Shown: positions 1 through 5,750, counted from the stretch's first letter. The stretch is DNA of 5,795 nt from Methanospirillum sp. (GCA_028679485.1 JAJRBL010000315.1:1-5795), one strand, 5' to 3'. Numbers and translations: made by a program. Notes: a model not told the origin generated them from the letters alone.

Positions 1-1
1 G

Positions 2-928
2 AATATCTCCGGGGCAGTCTCTGAGAACTCATCAGAAAGTGAGAATCCGGAAACACTTTCAAGCCCGGTTCAGAATGAGTACATACCTGTGGAATTACCA
101 AATGTCACGGAGCCTGAGGAAACTTTGGATATAACCCGGAATCTCTCCCCGGCCGATAACCTGTCAGAATCCACACCGGCAGAACCGGTCAATTCATCGG
201 CAGTGAAGAACGGTTACCTGCTCTTTACGAATATCCCTGAAGATGTTCAGGTCGTGCTCACGACGATTACCCGCTCGGAGATTGTCCTTGACAAGGTCGA
301 GACCAGTACGTTGTCAGTTCCGGTTCCGGCCGATTATCAGTATTATTCGTCGTGGAGACTCGTAGGTGAGAACCAGACCCTCGGCGAAGGTCAGATTGTC
401 CGGTACCCGGCACCGGACGAGACGGTTGTTATCCCGGTAACGGCAGGGGAACTTTCAGTGACTGAAGACATCCCGGCGGTAACGGATAATGTGACCCGGA
501 CTGCTGGTGTCCCTTTTTCCCTGAACCAACCAGATGAGACTCAGACAAACAATTCCGGGATTGATCTCATGATTTCAGGCAATGAGACACCTGTCCTCTC
601 GGTCCCTCCTGTCCAGCCACTTCCATCCTCTTTCGGGACGATTCAGGACGGGAACGGAACAACAGGACCTCTGGTTCTCATAAATGGTAAGAGCGGGGAA
701 TATGAGGAAGGTTACACGATTACGGCATATGCAGGACCTGGAGGGGCAATCTTTCCTGAAGGAACCGTGAACGTACAAAAGGGCGGAAATGTGACCTTTG
801 TACTGACCCCTTATGATGGCCGTACGCTTGATTATCTCCTCGTTGACGGATCCACCACGAAATCTGAAGAAGAATATGCATTTGTAAATGTAACCGGAGA
901 TCATACGATAATAGCAGGATTCAGTTAA
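2..928 (+). CDS. Surface/secreted protein with C-terminal InlB-like repeat (5'-truncated)
   Basis: The reading frame is open from base 2, so the true start lies upstream; the GTG at base 89 is an internal codon, not a convincing start. The visible 308 residues are low-complexity and acidic, rich in Ser, Thr, Pro and Asn. Thirteen N-X-S/T sequons are spread along the length, as expected of an exported archaeal N-glycoprotein. Visible residues 71-147 form a beta-rich segment opening with a GYLLFTNIP motif, loosely reminiscent of PEGA-like folds. The last ~72 residues (about 237-308) match the divergent InlB B-repeat / bacterial repeat pattern: TITAYAGPGGAI, then a VNVQKGGNVTF strand, a LLVDG turn and a terminal FVNVTGDHTIIAGF. 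Such repeats are typical of extracellular multidomain proteins. No C-terminal anchor helix follows, so attachment must come from the unseen N-terminus or be absent. No specific function can be assigned. Confidence 0.85.
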   Translation, partial: NISGAVSENSSESENPETLSSPVQNEYIPVELPNVTEPEETLDITRNLSPADNLSESTPAEPVNSSAVKNGYLLFTNIPEDVQVVLTTITRSEIVLDKVETSTLSVPVPADYQYYSSWRLVGENQTLGEGQIVRYPAPDETVVIPVTAGELSVTEDIPAVTDNVTRTAGVPFSLNQPDETQTNNSGIDLMISGNETPVLSVPPVQPLPSSFGTIQDGNGTTGPLVLINGKSGEYEEGYTITAYAGPGGAIFPEGTVNVQKGGNVTFVLTPYDGRTLDYLLVDGSTTKSEEEYAFVNVTGDHTIIAGFS

Positions 929-969
929 TTATCATTGATACGTATATTTCACTAAAAATGCGGTTATCT

Positions 970-979
970 GATATATAAT
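970..979 (+). promoter_or_regulatory. Candidate TATA box for the diadenylate cyclase gene
   Basis: The 77-base gap 929-1005 is AT-rich and contains gatatataat at 970-979, close to the archaeal TATA consensus. Transcription starting about 25 bases downstream would begin near 1000. That gives an almost leaderless message for the ATG at 1006, or a ~60-base leader for the ATG at 1060. A second, weaker TATA-like string (ttatatct, 1023-1030) would instead suit a near-leaderless start at 1060. Pattern-based only. Confidence 0.4.
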
Positions 980-1005
980 GACTAAATATCCAATTTAACC
1001 TGATA

Positions 1006-2343
1006 ATGATGCGTCCTTTCTGTTATATCTTTATCCGTAATCAGCACCTTAGTACTATCATGAACGCCATCTCCGTGTACCGGTATCTGATGGTGTTTAT
1101 TCTCCTTCTTTTTGCCTTGTACGGAATAAACGGGTGCCTTGCCGATTCAGACGGGGTATCAGGTACTACCATGGTGACACCTGTGGTCTCGTCTCCGACA
1201 GGCACGCCTGAAATTCCTGCGAAGGCAACCATTGCACCGATTCACACGAAAGAACCGGTAGTAAAACCTCCTGTCGAGAGTCAGAAAACCCCGGGTGCAA
1301 CAGCAACACCGACACCCGTTGAGTCCCGCCCTCCTGTCCCTTCGGTTACCGAAACGCCTGTAACCGTTCCAACGACATATGTCGTGGATACCGGGAACAA
1401 CGAGACTGCAGAGACGTATTACCAGTGGGGGAAGGCATATGAGGATATCGGGAATTATGACGCTGCCCTGGCTGAATATGAGAAGGCAATAGCCCGGGAC
1501 CCTTATTACACGGATGCCTGGTATCACCGTGCGGTCTGTTATGAGAAGAAGGGGATGTACGATGAGGCCTATGATTCGTACCGGTTCCTCCTTACCATCG
1601 ATCCGGGGTTCTTCTCCTCGGGTAAGAATGAATCAGTAATCCGCAATCCCCTGAATATTTCACCAAACGGCATGCCTCCGGGACAGGATCCGAATATTCC
1701 CTTCATGATCAGCCCGTTAATCTGGATACTGGCGGGAACCGGGGTTGGGGGCCTGGTAATTAGTGCCGTCGCAATATACCATATCCGCAGGCGCCCGACG
1801 AGAGAATCAACCCCGATTCTCATCCGCCAGTCATCAGGACCGATATCTGATCGCGAACTGTCCGTGATTGGAGACAAGGCGATGGAGTTCTATGACGGAG
1901 ACCCGTATATCTGCAACGAGGTGATCAGGCTTGCAATCGAGATTGCCAGGGAAGGCCGGGAAGGAAAACCGGTGGGTACGGCATTTATCCTCGGTGACAG
2001 TGATGCCGTCCTTGCCCGTTCCCGTCAGCTGATATTAAATCCGCTTGAGGGTCACTCCTCGACCAAGAGGATAATTACCAACTCGGACATGAGGGAGAAC
2101 ATCAAAGAACTGGCCCTTCTTGATGGTGCCTTCGTTATTCGCGAGGACGGGACCGTCGAGGCAGCAGGGAGATACATCTCTATCGATACCAGTAAAGTCA
2201 ACCTCAAAAAAGGGTTTGGTACGAGGCATGTTTCCGTTGCCGCGATAACCCAGGAGACAAAGGCAATAGGTATTGTCGTATCGGAAAGCGGTGGTCTTGT
2301 CAGAATAATCGCCAGGGGCAGGATCATCTTGGAGACCAGTTAA
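1006..2343 (+). CDS. Membrane TPR-diadenylate cyclase (DisA_N/DAC domain) fusion
   Basis: Predicted to make cyclic di-AMP from two ATP at the cytoplasmic face of the membrane. In order (445-residue numbering): a hydrophobic N-terminal segment at about 28-43 ending in INGC (a near-lipobox, Cys44); a Thr/Pro-rich stalk at 52-125; two TPR-like units at ~137-201 with the Y..G.AY...G.YD.A...Y..A...DP pattern; a transmembrane helix at ~237-258 followed by HIRRR, placing the C-terminus inside; then a DisA_N/DAC domain at ~290-440. The domain shows EGREGKPVGTAFILGD, SRQLILNPLEGH, the DGA motif at 373-375 (LLDGAFVIREDG), AGRYI, and GTRH at 405-408. It resembles archaeal DacZ-type cyclases more than the bacterial three-helix CdaA. 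The third residue of the usual RHR motif is Val here. The start is uncertain: neither 1006 nor Met19 (base 1060) has a clear ribosome binding site, and the 1060 start gives a more typical signal peptide. The domain assignment is firm; activity is inferred. Confidence 0.88.
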   Translation: MMRPFCYIFIRNQHLSTIMNAISVYRYLMVFILLLFALYGINGCLADSDGVSGTTMVTPVVSSPTGTPEIPAKATIAPIHTKEPVVKPPVESQKTPGATATPTPVESRPPVPSVTETPVTVPTTYVVDTGNNETAETYYQWGKAYEDIGNYDAALAEYEKAIARDPYYTDAWYHRAVCYEKKGMYDEAYDSYRFLLTIDPGFFSSGKNESVIRNPLNISPNGMPPGQDPNIPFMISPLIWILAGTGVGGLVISAVAIYHIRRRPTRESTPILIRQSSGPISDRELSVIGDKAMEFYDGDPYICNEVIRLAIEIAREGREGKPVGTAFILGDSDAVLARSRQLILNPLEGHSSTKRIITNSDMRENIKELALLDGAFVIREDGTVEAAGRYISIDTSKVNLKKGFGTRHVSVAAITQETKAIGIVVSESGGLVRIIARGRIILETS

Positions 2344-2346
2344 CCA

Positions 2347-2904
2347 TTAAAAGGTTATCTCAGGCCTTTTATTGATCTCTTCTTCGAACTCGAGGTACTT
2401 GAGTTTCACGAGACCGGCGATCCGTGCGATAATATTTGACGGAATGGTATCAGTCATCGTGTTGTACTGTTCTGCGATGTTGTTGCAGGTATACCGCTGG
2501 CGTGCGATCTCATCTTCCACCCCCCGCACCGAATTCATCAGTTCCGATACGGTTGCCTGGGTCTTCAGGTCAGGGTAATTTTCCATCACGGCAAACAGTC
2601 TCCCAAGAATGGTTCTGGATTCTGCTTCGAGAGCAGGAATGTCCCCGGAACCTGCGGACCCGACCGAAGCTCTCATCGCGGTCACCCGTTCCAGGGTTTC
2701 TTTTTCGAATGCAGCGTAACTTTTCACCGCACCCAGAAGTTGTTCGATCATATCCAGCCGTTTCTTGAGAGCAACACGGATCTGTCCCATGGTCGCTTCG
2801 TATGAATTTTTCAATGCGTAAAACCGGTTATAAATCGAGATGAACCAGATGACCAGACCTGCCAGTACCAGGATTACGATCACGGAGACAATAATCTCTA
2901 TCAT
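2347..2904 (-). CDS. lemA: LemA family membrane protein
   Basis: 185 residues, the usual LemA length. An N-terminal transmembrane helix (~4-24) is followed by a long helical domain with the family landmarks: YNRFYALKNSYEATMGQI (25-42), LKKRLDMIEQLL (46-57), ENYPDLKTQATVSELM (108-123), VEDEIARQRYTCNNIAEQYN (129-148) and PSNIIARIAGL (155-165). LemA proteins are membrane-anchored four-helix proteins of poorly known cellular role, often encoded near HtpX or TPM-domain proteins. Neither partner is visible here. The ATG start puts the helix at the very N-terminus, as in the family; only a weak AGGG precedes it. The gene is convergent with the cyclase gene (3 bases between stop codons) and divergent from the permease gene. 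Confidence 0.93.
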   Translation of the reverse strand: MIEIIVSVIVILVLAGLVIWFISIYNRFYALKNSYEATMGQIRVALKKRLDMIEQLLGAVKSYAAFEKETLERVTAMRASVGSAGSGDIPALEAESRTILGRLFAVMENYPDLKTQATVSELMNSVRGVEDEIARQRYTCNNIAEQYNTMTDTIPSNIIARIAGLVKLKYLEFEEEINKRPEITF

Positions 2905-2928
2905 GATTCCCTACACCCTATTGTTGTT

Positions 2929-2958
2929 ACCGGGGTATCAGTATTACTGACACCGGGG
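2929..2958. promoter_or_regulatory. Operator-like palindrome between direct repeats, lemA/permease divergent region
   Basis: A perfect 13-base inverted repeat, TCAGTA-T-TACTGA, lies at 2938-2950. It is flanked by two copies of accgggg (2929-2935 and 2952-2958) spaced 23 bases apart. On the minus strand a weak TATA-like ctcataaacc (2965-2974) would place the lemA transcript start close to this palindrome. A repressor or activator site controlling lemA is therefore plausible, but no regulator gene is nearby and the element could be chance. Confidence 0.35.
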
Positions 2959-3013
2959 AATCCGGGTTTATGAGATCAGCAGGTTGCACACAATTCTTTT
3001 CCGGAATTGAACC

Positions 3014-3022
3014 GTATATATC
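3014..3022 (+). promoter_or_regulatory. Candidate TATA box for the AEC permease
   Basis: The string gtatatatc, preceded by a purine-rich ggaattgaacc that could serve as a BRE, lies about 78 bases upstream of the chosen ATG (3096). Usual archaeal spacing would place transcription start near 3043-3046, exactly where the stem-loop at 3046-3073 begins. Confidence 0.45.
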
Positions 3023-3045
3023 TAAGAGAGTAACAATCCCGTCAT

Positions 3046-3073
3046 CAACCCTGTCGTCTCCCAGACAGGGTTG
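3046..3073 (+). promoter_or_regulatory. 10-bp leader stem-loop before the AEC permease
   Basis: CAACCCTGTC (3046-3055) pairs perfectly with GACAGGGTTG (3064-3073) around an 8-base loop. It ends 22 bases before the permease ATG and is not followed by a T-run, so it does not look like a terminator. Its position after the TATA-like box suggests it forms the 5' end of the permease mRNA, where it might protect the message or present a binding site. Structure is seen directly; role is inferred. Confidence 0.5.
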
Positions 3074-3095
3074 TCATGATCAAAACAGGAAACCC

Positions 3096-4019
3096 ATGGA
3101 TCTTATACCGGTCGCCTCAAGCATTTTCACCCTGTTTATTCTCATAGGTGTAGGATTTGTCGCGTTCAGGGCTGGATATATCAGCAGAAACGGGGCTTCG
3201 GGTCTCTCATCCCTCCTCGTAAATGTTACGATACCCTGCCTGATCATCGAGAGTATGCAGGTCAGGCTTTCCGAAGGGCTTGTCCACTCGATGGAACTCC
3301 TTTTGGTCATCGAAATCCTGGTATATGCGGTATCGTTCTGTATTGCCGCAATACTCCCCCATTTCCTCTCTGGATCATCGTTTGAGACCGGGGTTGTGAG
3401 GTTCATGCTGATATTCTCCAATCTTGGGTTCATGGGATACCCGGTAGCTTACGCGATGTACGGAGAAGAGTCGGTCTTTTATGTAACCCTCATCAATCTT
3501 CCGTTCGGCCTCCTGGTATTCACCCTGGGGATATTTTTACTCCGTCCCGATCTTGCAAAACACCCGGAGATAAAACGGATACTCACCCCTGGCCTGATCT
3601 CTTCGTTTATTGGTCTCTTTTTATTATTCACCGGAATATCCATTCCGTCACCGTTCCGCGAGTCGGTAACGCTTCTGGGATCGATTACCACCCCTCTTGC
3701 CATGATTGTAATCGGCTCATTTCTTGCCCCTCTTCCTGTCCTGTCTATGATATCGGACAGAAGGATCTACATAATCTCCCTGTTCCGCCTGCTGGTAATA
3801 CCGGTGATTGTTCTCTTCATCATCTCCCCTTTTGTATCAGATCCCCTCCTCGTAGGAATACCTGTCCTGCTCGCAGCGATGCCGGTTGCAGCAAATACGG
3901 TTCTTCTCTCTGAGGAGTACGGGGTAAATGCCGAACTTGCCTCGAAAGGAGTCTTCATCTCAACCTTTCTTTCATTCATAACGATCCCCGTCATAGGGTA
4001 TCTCCTCCCGGTTTTATGA
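3096..4019 (+). CDS. Auxin efflux carrier (AEC) family permease
   Basis: A 307-residue integral membrane protein of the AEC family (PF03547), whose members export or exchange small organic anions; the substrate here is unknown. Roughly ten hydrophobic segments span the length. Family landmarks are GVGFVAFRAGYIS (18-30), LVNVTIPCLIIESM (41-54, with the conserved Pro of the broken helix), FSNLGFMGYPVAYAMYG (107-123), GSITTPLAMIVIGSFLA (195-211) and AAMPVAANTVLLSEEYG (260-276). The last two are the second broken-helix half and the conserved C-terminal helix. The ATG at 3096 is preferred because the family starts directly with a transmembrane helix and an AGGA lies five bases upstream. The in-frame ATG at 2970 would add 42 non-hydrophobic residues encoded across the promoter and stem-loop. 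The DUF362 gene follows 39 bases downstream, so co-transcription is possible. Confidence 0.92.
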   Translation: MDLIPVASSIFTLFILIGVGFVAFRAGYISRNGASGLSSLLVNVTIPCLIIESMQVRLSEGLVHSMELLLVIEILVYAVSFCIAAILPHFLSGSSFETGVVRFMLIFSNLGFMGYPVAYAMYGEESVFYVTLINLPFGLLVFTLGIFLLRPDLAKHPEIKRILTPGLISSFIGLFLLFTGISIPSPFRESVTLLGSITTPLAMIVIGSFLAPLPVLSMISDRRIYIISLFRLLVIPVIVLFIISPFVSDPLLVGIPVLLAAMPVAANTVLLSEEYGVNAELASKGVFISTFLSFITIPVIGYLLPVL

Positions 4020-4058
4020 TGCGGGAATTCATACCTGTATAAACGGTTGGAGAAGGAG

Positions 4059-5178
4059 ATGACAAAGGATATGAAGAGCACCGTGTATCTCTCCAGGATA
4101 AAGGTCAGAACTCCGGGGGAGAATAATTGTGTGAAAATTGCCAGGTTGTGTGATACAGCCGGTCTCGATACGGTTGTTTCGAAGGATGATCTCACTGCAG
4201 TGAAACTTCACTTTGGTGAACTGGGAAATGATACCTATATCAAACCGGTCTTTGTCAGGCAGGTGACTGATGCCATAAAAAAAAAGGGAAGGAAAACCAT
4301 TCCTCACCGATACCAATACCATGTACATCGGTTCCCGGCACAATGCTGCAGATCACCTGAAGACAGCAGTACTACACGGATTTGCGTATGCCGTTGTGGA
4401 TGTGCCGCTTGTTATCGCCGATGGCCTGAAAGGACAGAATTTGCGGGAAGTCCCTGTTCCCGGGAATCATTTCAAGTCAGTAAAAATTGCCGGAGATATC
4501 ATTGATGCAGACTCCATGGTGGTCCTGACCCATGTCAAGGGTCATGCCCTGTCTGGATTCGGGGGGGCAATCAAGAACCTTGCCATGGGATGTGCTCCGC
4601 CGCTGGGAAAACGGGACCAGCACCAGGGTATGCAGGCAGAGATAAACGAGTCGGAATGTGTCGGATGCGGGTATTGTGTCACCCAGTGCCCGTTTGGGGC
4701 AATCAGTATGGGAATAAAGGCATCTGTCGACCGATCGATCTGTTACGGATGTTCTGCCTGTCTGCAGGTCTGTCCTGAAGAAGCAATAGATTTCAACTGG
4801 AAACGGGATGTTCCGAGGTTCCTCGAACGAATGGTGGAATATGCATCGGGGGCAGTTGCGGGAAAAGAAGGAAAGGTATTATATCTCAGTATTCTTACCG
4901 GAATTACTCCTGATTGCGACTGCGTACCCTGGAGCGACACCCCTATTGTTCCTGACATCGGTTTTCTCGCATCAACCGATCCGGTTGCCATCGATGCAGC
5001 TGCTGTGGATCTTATTAATCAGCAGCGTGGAAATGAACATTCGTCGCTTCATTCCCATCATGAACCTGGAGCAGACAAGTTCTCCGGTTTATGGGAGAAG
5101 GTTGACGGACTTCACCTCATCTCATATGCGCATGAGTTCGGGCTTGGTTCCAGGAATTATACCCTTATCGAATTATAA
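4059..5178 (+). CDS. DUF362 / 2[4Fe-4S] ferredoxin-domain protein, interrupted by a frameshift
   Basis: Two overlapping frames encode one DUF362 (PF04015) protein with an inserted bacterial-type ferredoxin domain. The first part runs from 4059 to about 4285; the second continues in the +1 frame from about 4279 to 5178. Removing one base from the A-run at 4277-4285 yields VTDAIKKREGKPFLTD, the expected family sequence, and a product of about 372 residues, normal for the family. DUF362 hallmarks are VKLHFGELGNDTYIKP, TDTNTMYIGSRHNAADHL and HVKGHALSGFGGAIKNLAMG. Numbered from the ATG at 4321, cluster-1 cysteines are 113, 116, 119, 123 and cluster-2 cysteines 141, 144, 147, 151, each CxxCxxCxxxCP. 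The DUF362 C-terminal part resumes after them (FLASTDPVAIDAAAVDL). The ATG at 4059 has GGAG six bases upstream; ATG 4071 is an alternative. The electron-transfer role is inferred from the clusters; the reaction is unknown. Confidence 0.85.
4277..4285 (+). other. A9 homopolymer at the frameshift point
   Basis: Nine consecutive A's followed by GGG sit exactly where the two DUF362 reading frames must join. A TAA at 4276-4278 closes the downstream frame just before the run, so the crossover cannot be earlier. Deleting one A restores the family sequence and spacing. This may be a sequencing or assembly homopolymer error, a real mutation, or a site of transcriptional slippage. Confidence 0.8.
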
Positions 5179-5202
5179 TGTATCAACTTTCTTTTCCCGG
5201 AG

Positions 5203-5226
5203 AGGAAAGGATGTATCTCCTTTTCT
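5203..5226 (+). terminator. Weak terminator-like hairpin after the DUF362 gene
   Basis: AGGAAAGGA (5203-5211) pairs with TCCTTTTCT (5218-5226) with one G-T wobble and a 6-base loop, 24 bases after the DUF362 stop codon. A pyrimidine run (ctttcttttccc, 5187-5198) lies just before it. T-rich tracts serve as terminators in archaea, so the region could end the permease-DUF362 transcript. The lack of a clean downstream T-run keeps confidence low. Confidence 0.3.
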
Positions 5227-5235
5227 GAATAGTAC

Positions 5236-5243
5236 AGTATATG
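5236..5243 (+). promoter_or_regulatory. Candidate TATA box for the small membrane ORF
   Basis: The string agtatatg lies about 46-53 bases before the ATG at 5289. A start ~25 bases downstream would leave a leader of roughly 20-25 bases. It stands alone as a weak match, but gains some weight from the ORF and clear terminator that follow. Confidence 0.3.
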
Positions 5244-5288
5244 CATCTGAATGCATCACACAGAAATGATTGTTTGGCTCAGATCGGG

Positions 5289-5381
5289 ATGAAGCTTACT
5301 GCTTTTACGATTCATCTTGTCGTTCCGGTTACCCTGATGATCACGTTCATCATTCTGTATCACGGTATGTGGACGAGTTGA
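5289..5381 (+). CDS. Possible 30-residue single-helix membrane protein
   Basis: This short ORF would encode MKLTAFTIHL followed by a strongly hydrophobic stretch, VVPVTLMITFIILYHGMW, then TS and a TGA stop. One transmembrane helix of about 18-20 residues fills most of it, a common design for small regulatory or subunit proteins of membrane complexes. It lies between a TATA-like box at 5236 and a perfect hairpin plus T8 ending at 5431, so it could be a complete small transcription unit. Against it, the upstream sequence atcggg is a poor ribosome binding site, and a 30-codon ORF can arise by chance. The same transcript could instead be a non-coding RNA. I do not recognise the peptide. Confidence 0.4.
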   Translation: MKLTAFTIHLVVPVTLMITFIILYHGMWTS

Positions 5382-5405
5382 TCGGTTTGATCTGAGTACT
5401 ATGAA

Positions 5406-5431
5406 ATCCGGTACAACCGGATCTTTTTTTT
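5406..5431 (+). terminator. Intrinsic-type terminator (7-bp stem plus T8)
   Basis: ATCCGGT (5406-5412) and ACCGGAT (5416-5422) form a perfect 7-bp stem with a 3-base loop. One base later come eight T's (5424-5431). The hairpin plus T-run layout strongly suggests a plus-strand transcript end, 25 bases after the stop of the 30-codon ORF. No larger plus-strand gene lies closer than the DUF362 gene, whose stop is ~228 bases upstream, so something transcribed in between probably uses it. Confidence 0.65.
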
Positions 5432-5514
5432 CTTTCAGGAGATGTATTGCCTGTAACAACCGGTCAATCGTAAAAGAAATGAGGCCTGGTTTCATTCGCC
5501 TGGCCCCGGGTGAT

Positions 5515-5525
5515 ATGTATAAATA
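5515..5525 (+). promoter_or_regulatory. Candidate TATA box for the 55-residue protein gene
   Basis: The string tatgtataaat ends 45 bases before the ATG at 5571. Standard spacing puts transcription start near 5546, leaving a leader of about 25 bases that contains the ribosome binding site. The interval 5432-5514 upstream holds no gene I can support. Confidence 0.5.
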
Positions 5526-5556
5526 GTATGATGTCAATGGGACTGTATTACCAAAG

Positions 5557-5564
5557 GGAGGTGA
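5557..5564 (+). promoter_or_regulatory. Extended Shine-Dalgarno for the 55-residue protein
   Basis: GGAGGTGA is an eight-base match to the anti-Shine-Dalgarno end of archaeal 16S rRNA, placed six bases before the ATG at 5571. It is the strongest ribosome binding site in the window and settles the start of this short gene. Confidence 0.85.
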
Positions 5565-5570
5565 GACCTG

Positions 5571-5738
5571 ATGGCTTCATTGGATTTAAAAAAGATATTG
5601 GAATTGAAGCAGACAGCCATGCGAAGATGTGAAGAACGAATCCGTGATGCTGCCCTGAAACCGCCATGCATAAAAAAGCTGGAGGGCATGGAGAATTATG
5701 GAGTCACCACGAGTCTCAAACGGAAACATGGATTATAA
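5571..5738 (+). CDS. Small basic protein, 55 residues, unknown function
   Basis: The ORF encodes a 55-residue protein beginning MASLDLKKILELKQTAMRRC and ending in KRKHGL. Residues ~4-28 look like an amphipathic helix with many Lys/Arg/Glu; then a PPC turn (31-33) leads into IKKLEGMENYG and a basic tail. It has two cysteines (20 and 33) but no recognisable metal site, signal peptide or transmembrane helix, so it is probably cytoplasmic. A strong TATA-like box and an eight-base Shine-Dalgarno suggest robust expression. The next gene begins 26 bases after the stop and may be co-transcribed. The basic charge could suit RNA, DNA or protein-complex binding, but I do not recognise a family and assign no function. 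Confidence 0.8.
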   Translation: MASLDLKKILELKQTAMRRCEERIRDAALKPPCIKKLEGMENYGVTTSLKRKHGL

Positions 5739-5744
5739 CCTCTC

Positions 5745-5750
5745 TTTTTT
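5745..5750 (+). terminator. T6 tract between the 55-residue gene and the next gene
   Basis: Six T's after a pyrimidine-rich tctc follow the stop at 5738 and sit four bases before the next gene's Shine-Dalgarno. Oligo-T tracts alone can terminate archaeal transcription, so this may partially stop the message and lower expression of the downstream gene. No hairpin accompanies it. Confidence 0.25.

Noticed and set aside
575..904. Minus-strand ORF opposite the surface-protein gene
   Set aside because: Basic, Cys/Arg-rich translation without family motifs, fully inside a well-supported plus-strand gene; a shadow frame.
907..933. Inverted repeat GATAAT...ATTATC around the end of the surface-protein gene as a terminator
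   Set aside because: Only six mainly A-T pairs, a 15-base loop and no T-run; too weak to call.
2970..3095. N-terminal extension of the permease from the ATG at 2970
   Set aside because: It would be 42 non-hydrophobic residues coded across the TATA-like box and stem-loop; the family begins directly with a transmembrane helix.
4047..4058. TTG at 4047 as start of the DUF362 gene
   Set aside because: It would overlap the Shine-Dalgarno itself; ATG 4059 has GGAG at proper spacing and fits the family N-terminus.
4278..4286. Programmed -1 ribosomal frameshift on the A-AAA-AAG slippery sequence
   Set aside because: A -1 shift leads to the wrong frame; the downstream DUF362 frame requires +1 (or -2), so classical -1 frameshifting cannot make the full protein.
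5256..5537. 93-codon minus-strand ORF in the gap before the 55-residue gene
   Set aside because: Its product is basic and low-complexity with no recognisable motif, and it runs antisense through the plus-strand hairpin-T8 terminator and the 30-codon ORF. Most likely a chance open frame.
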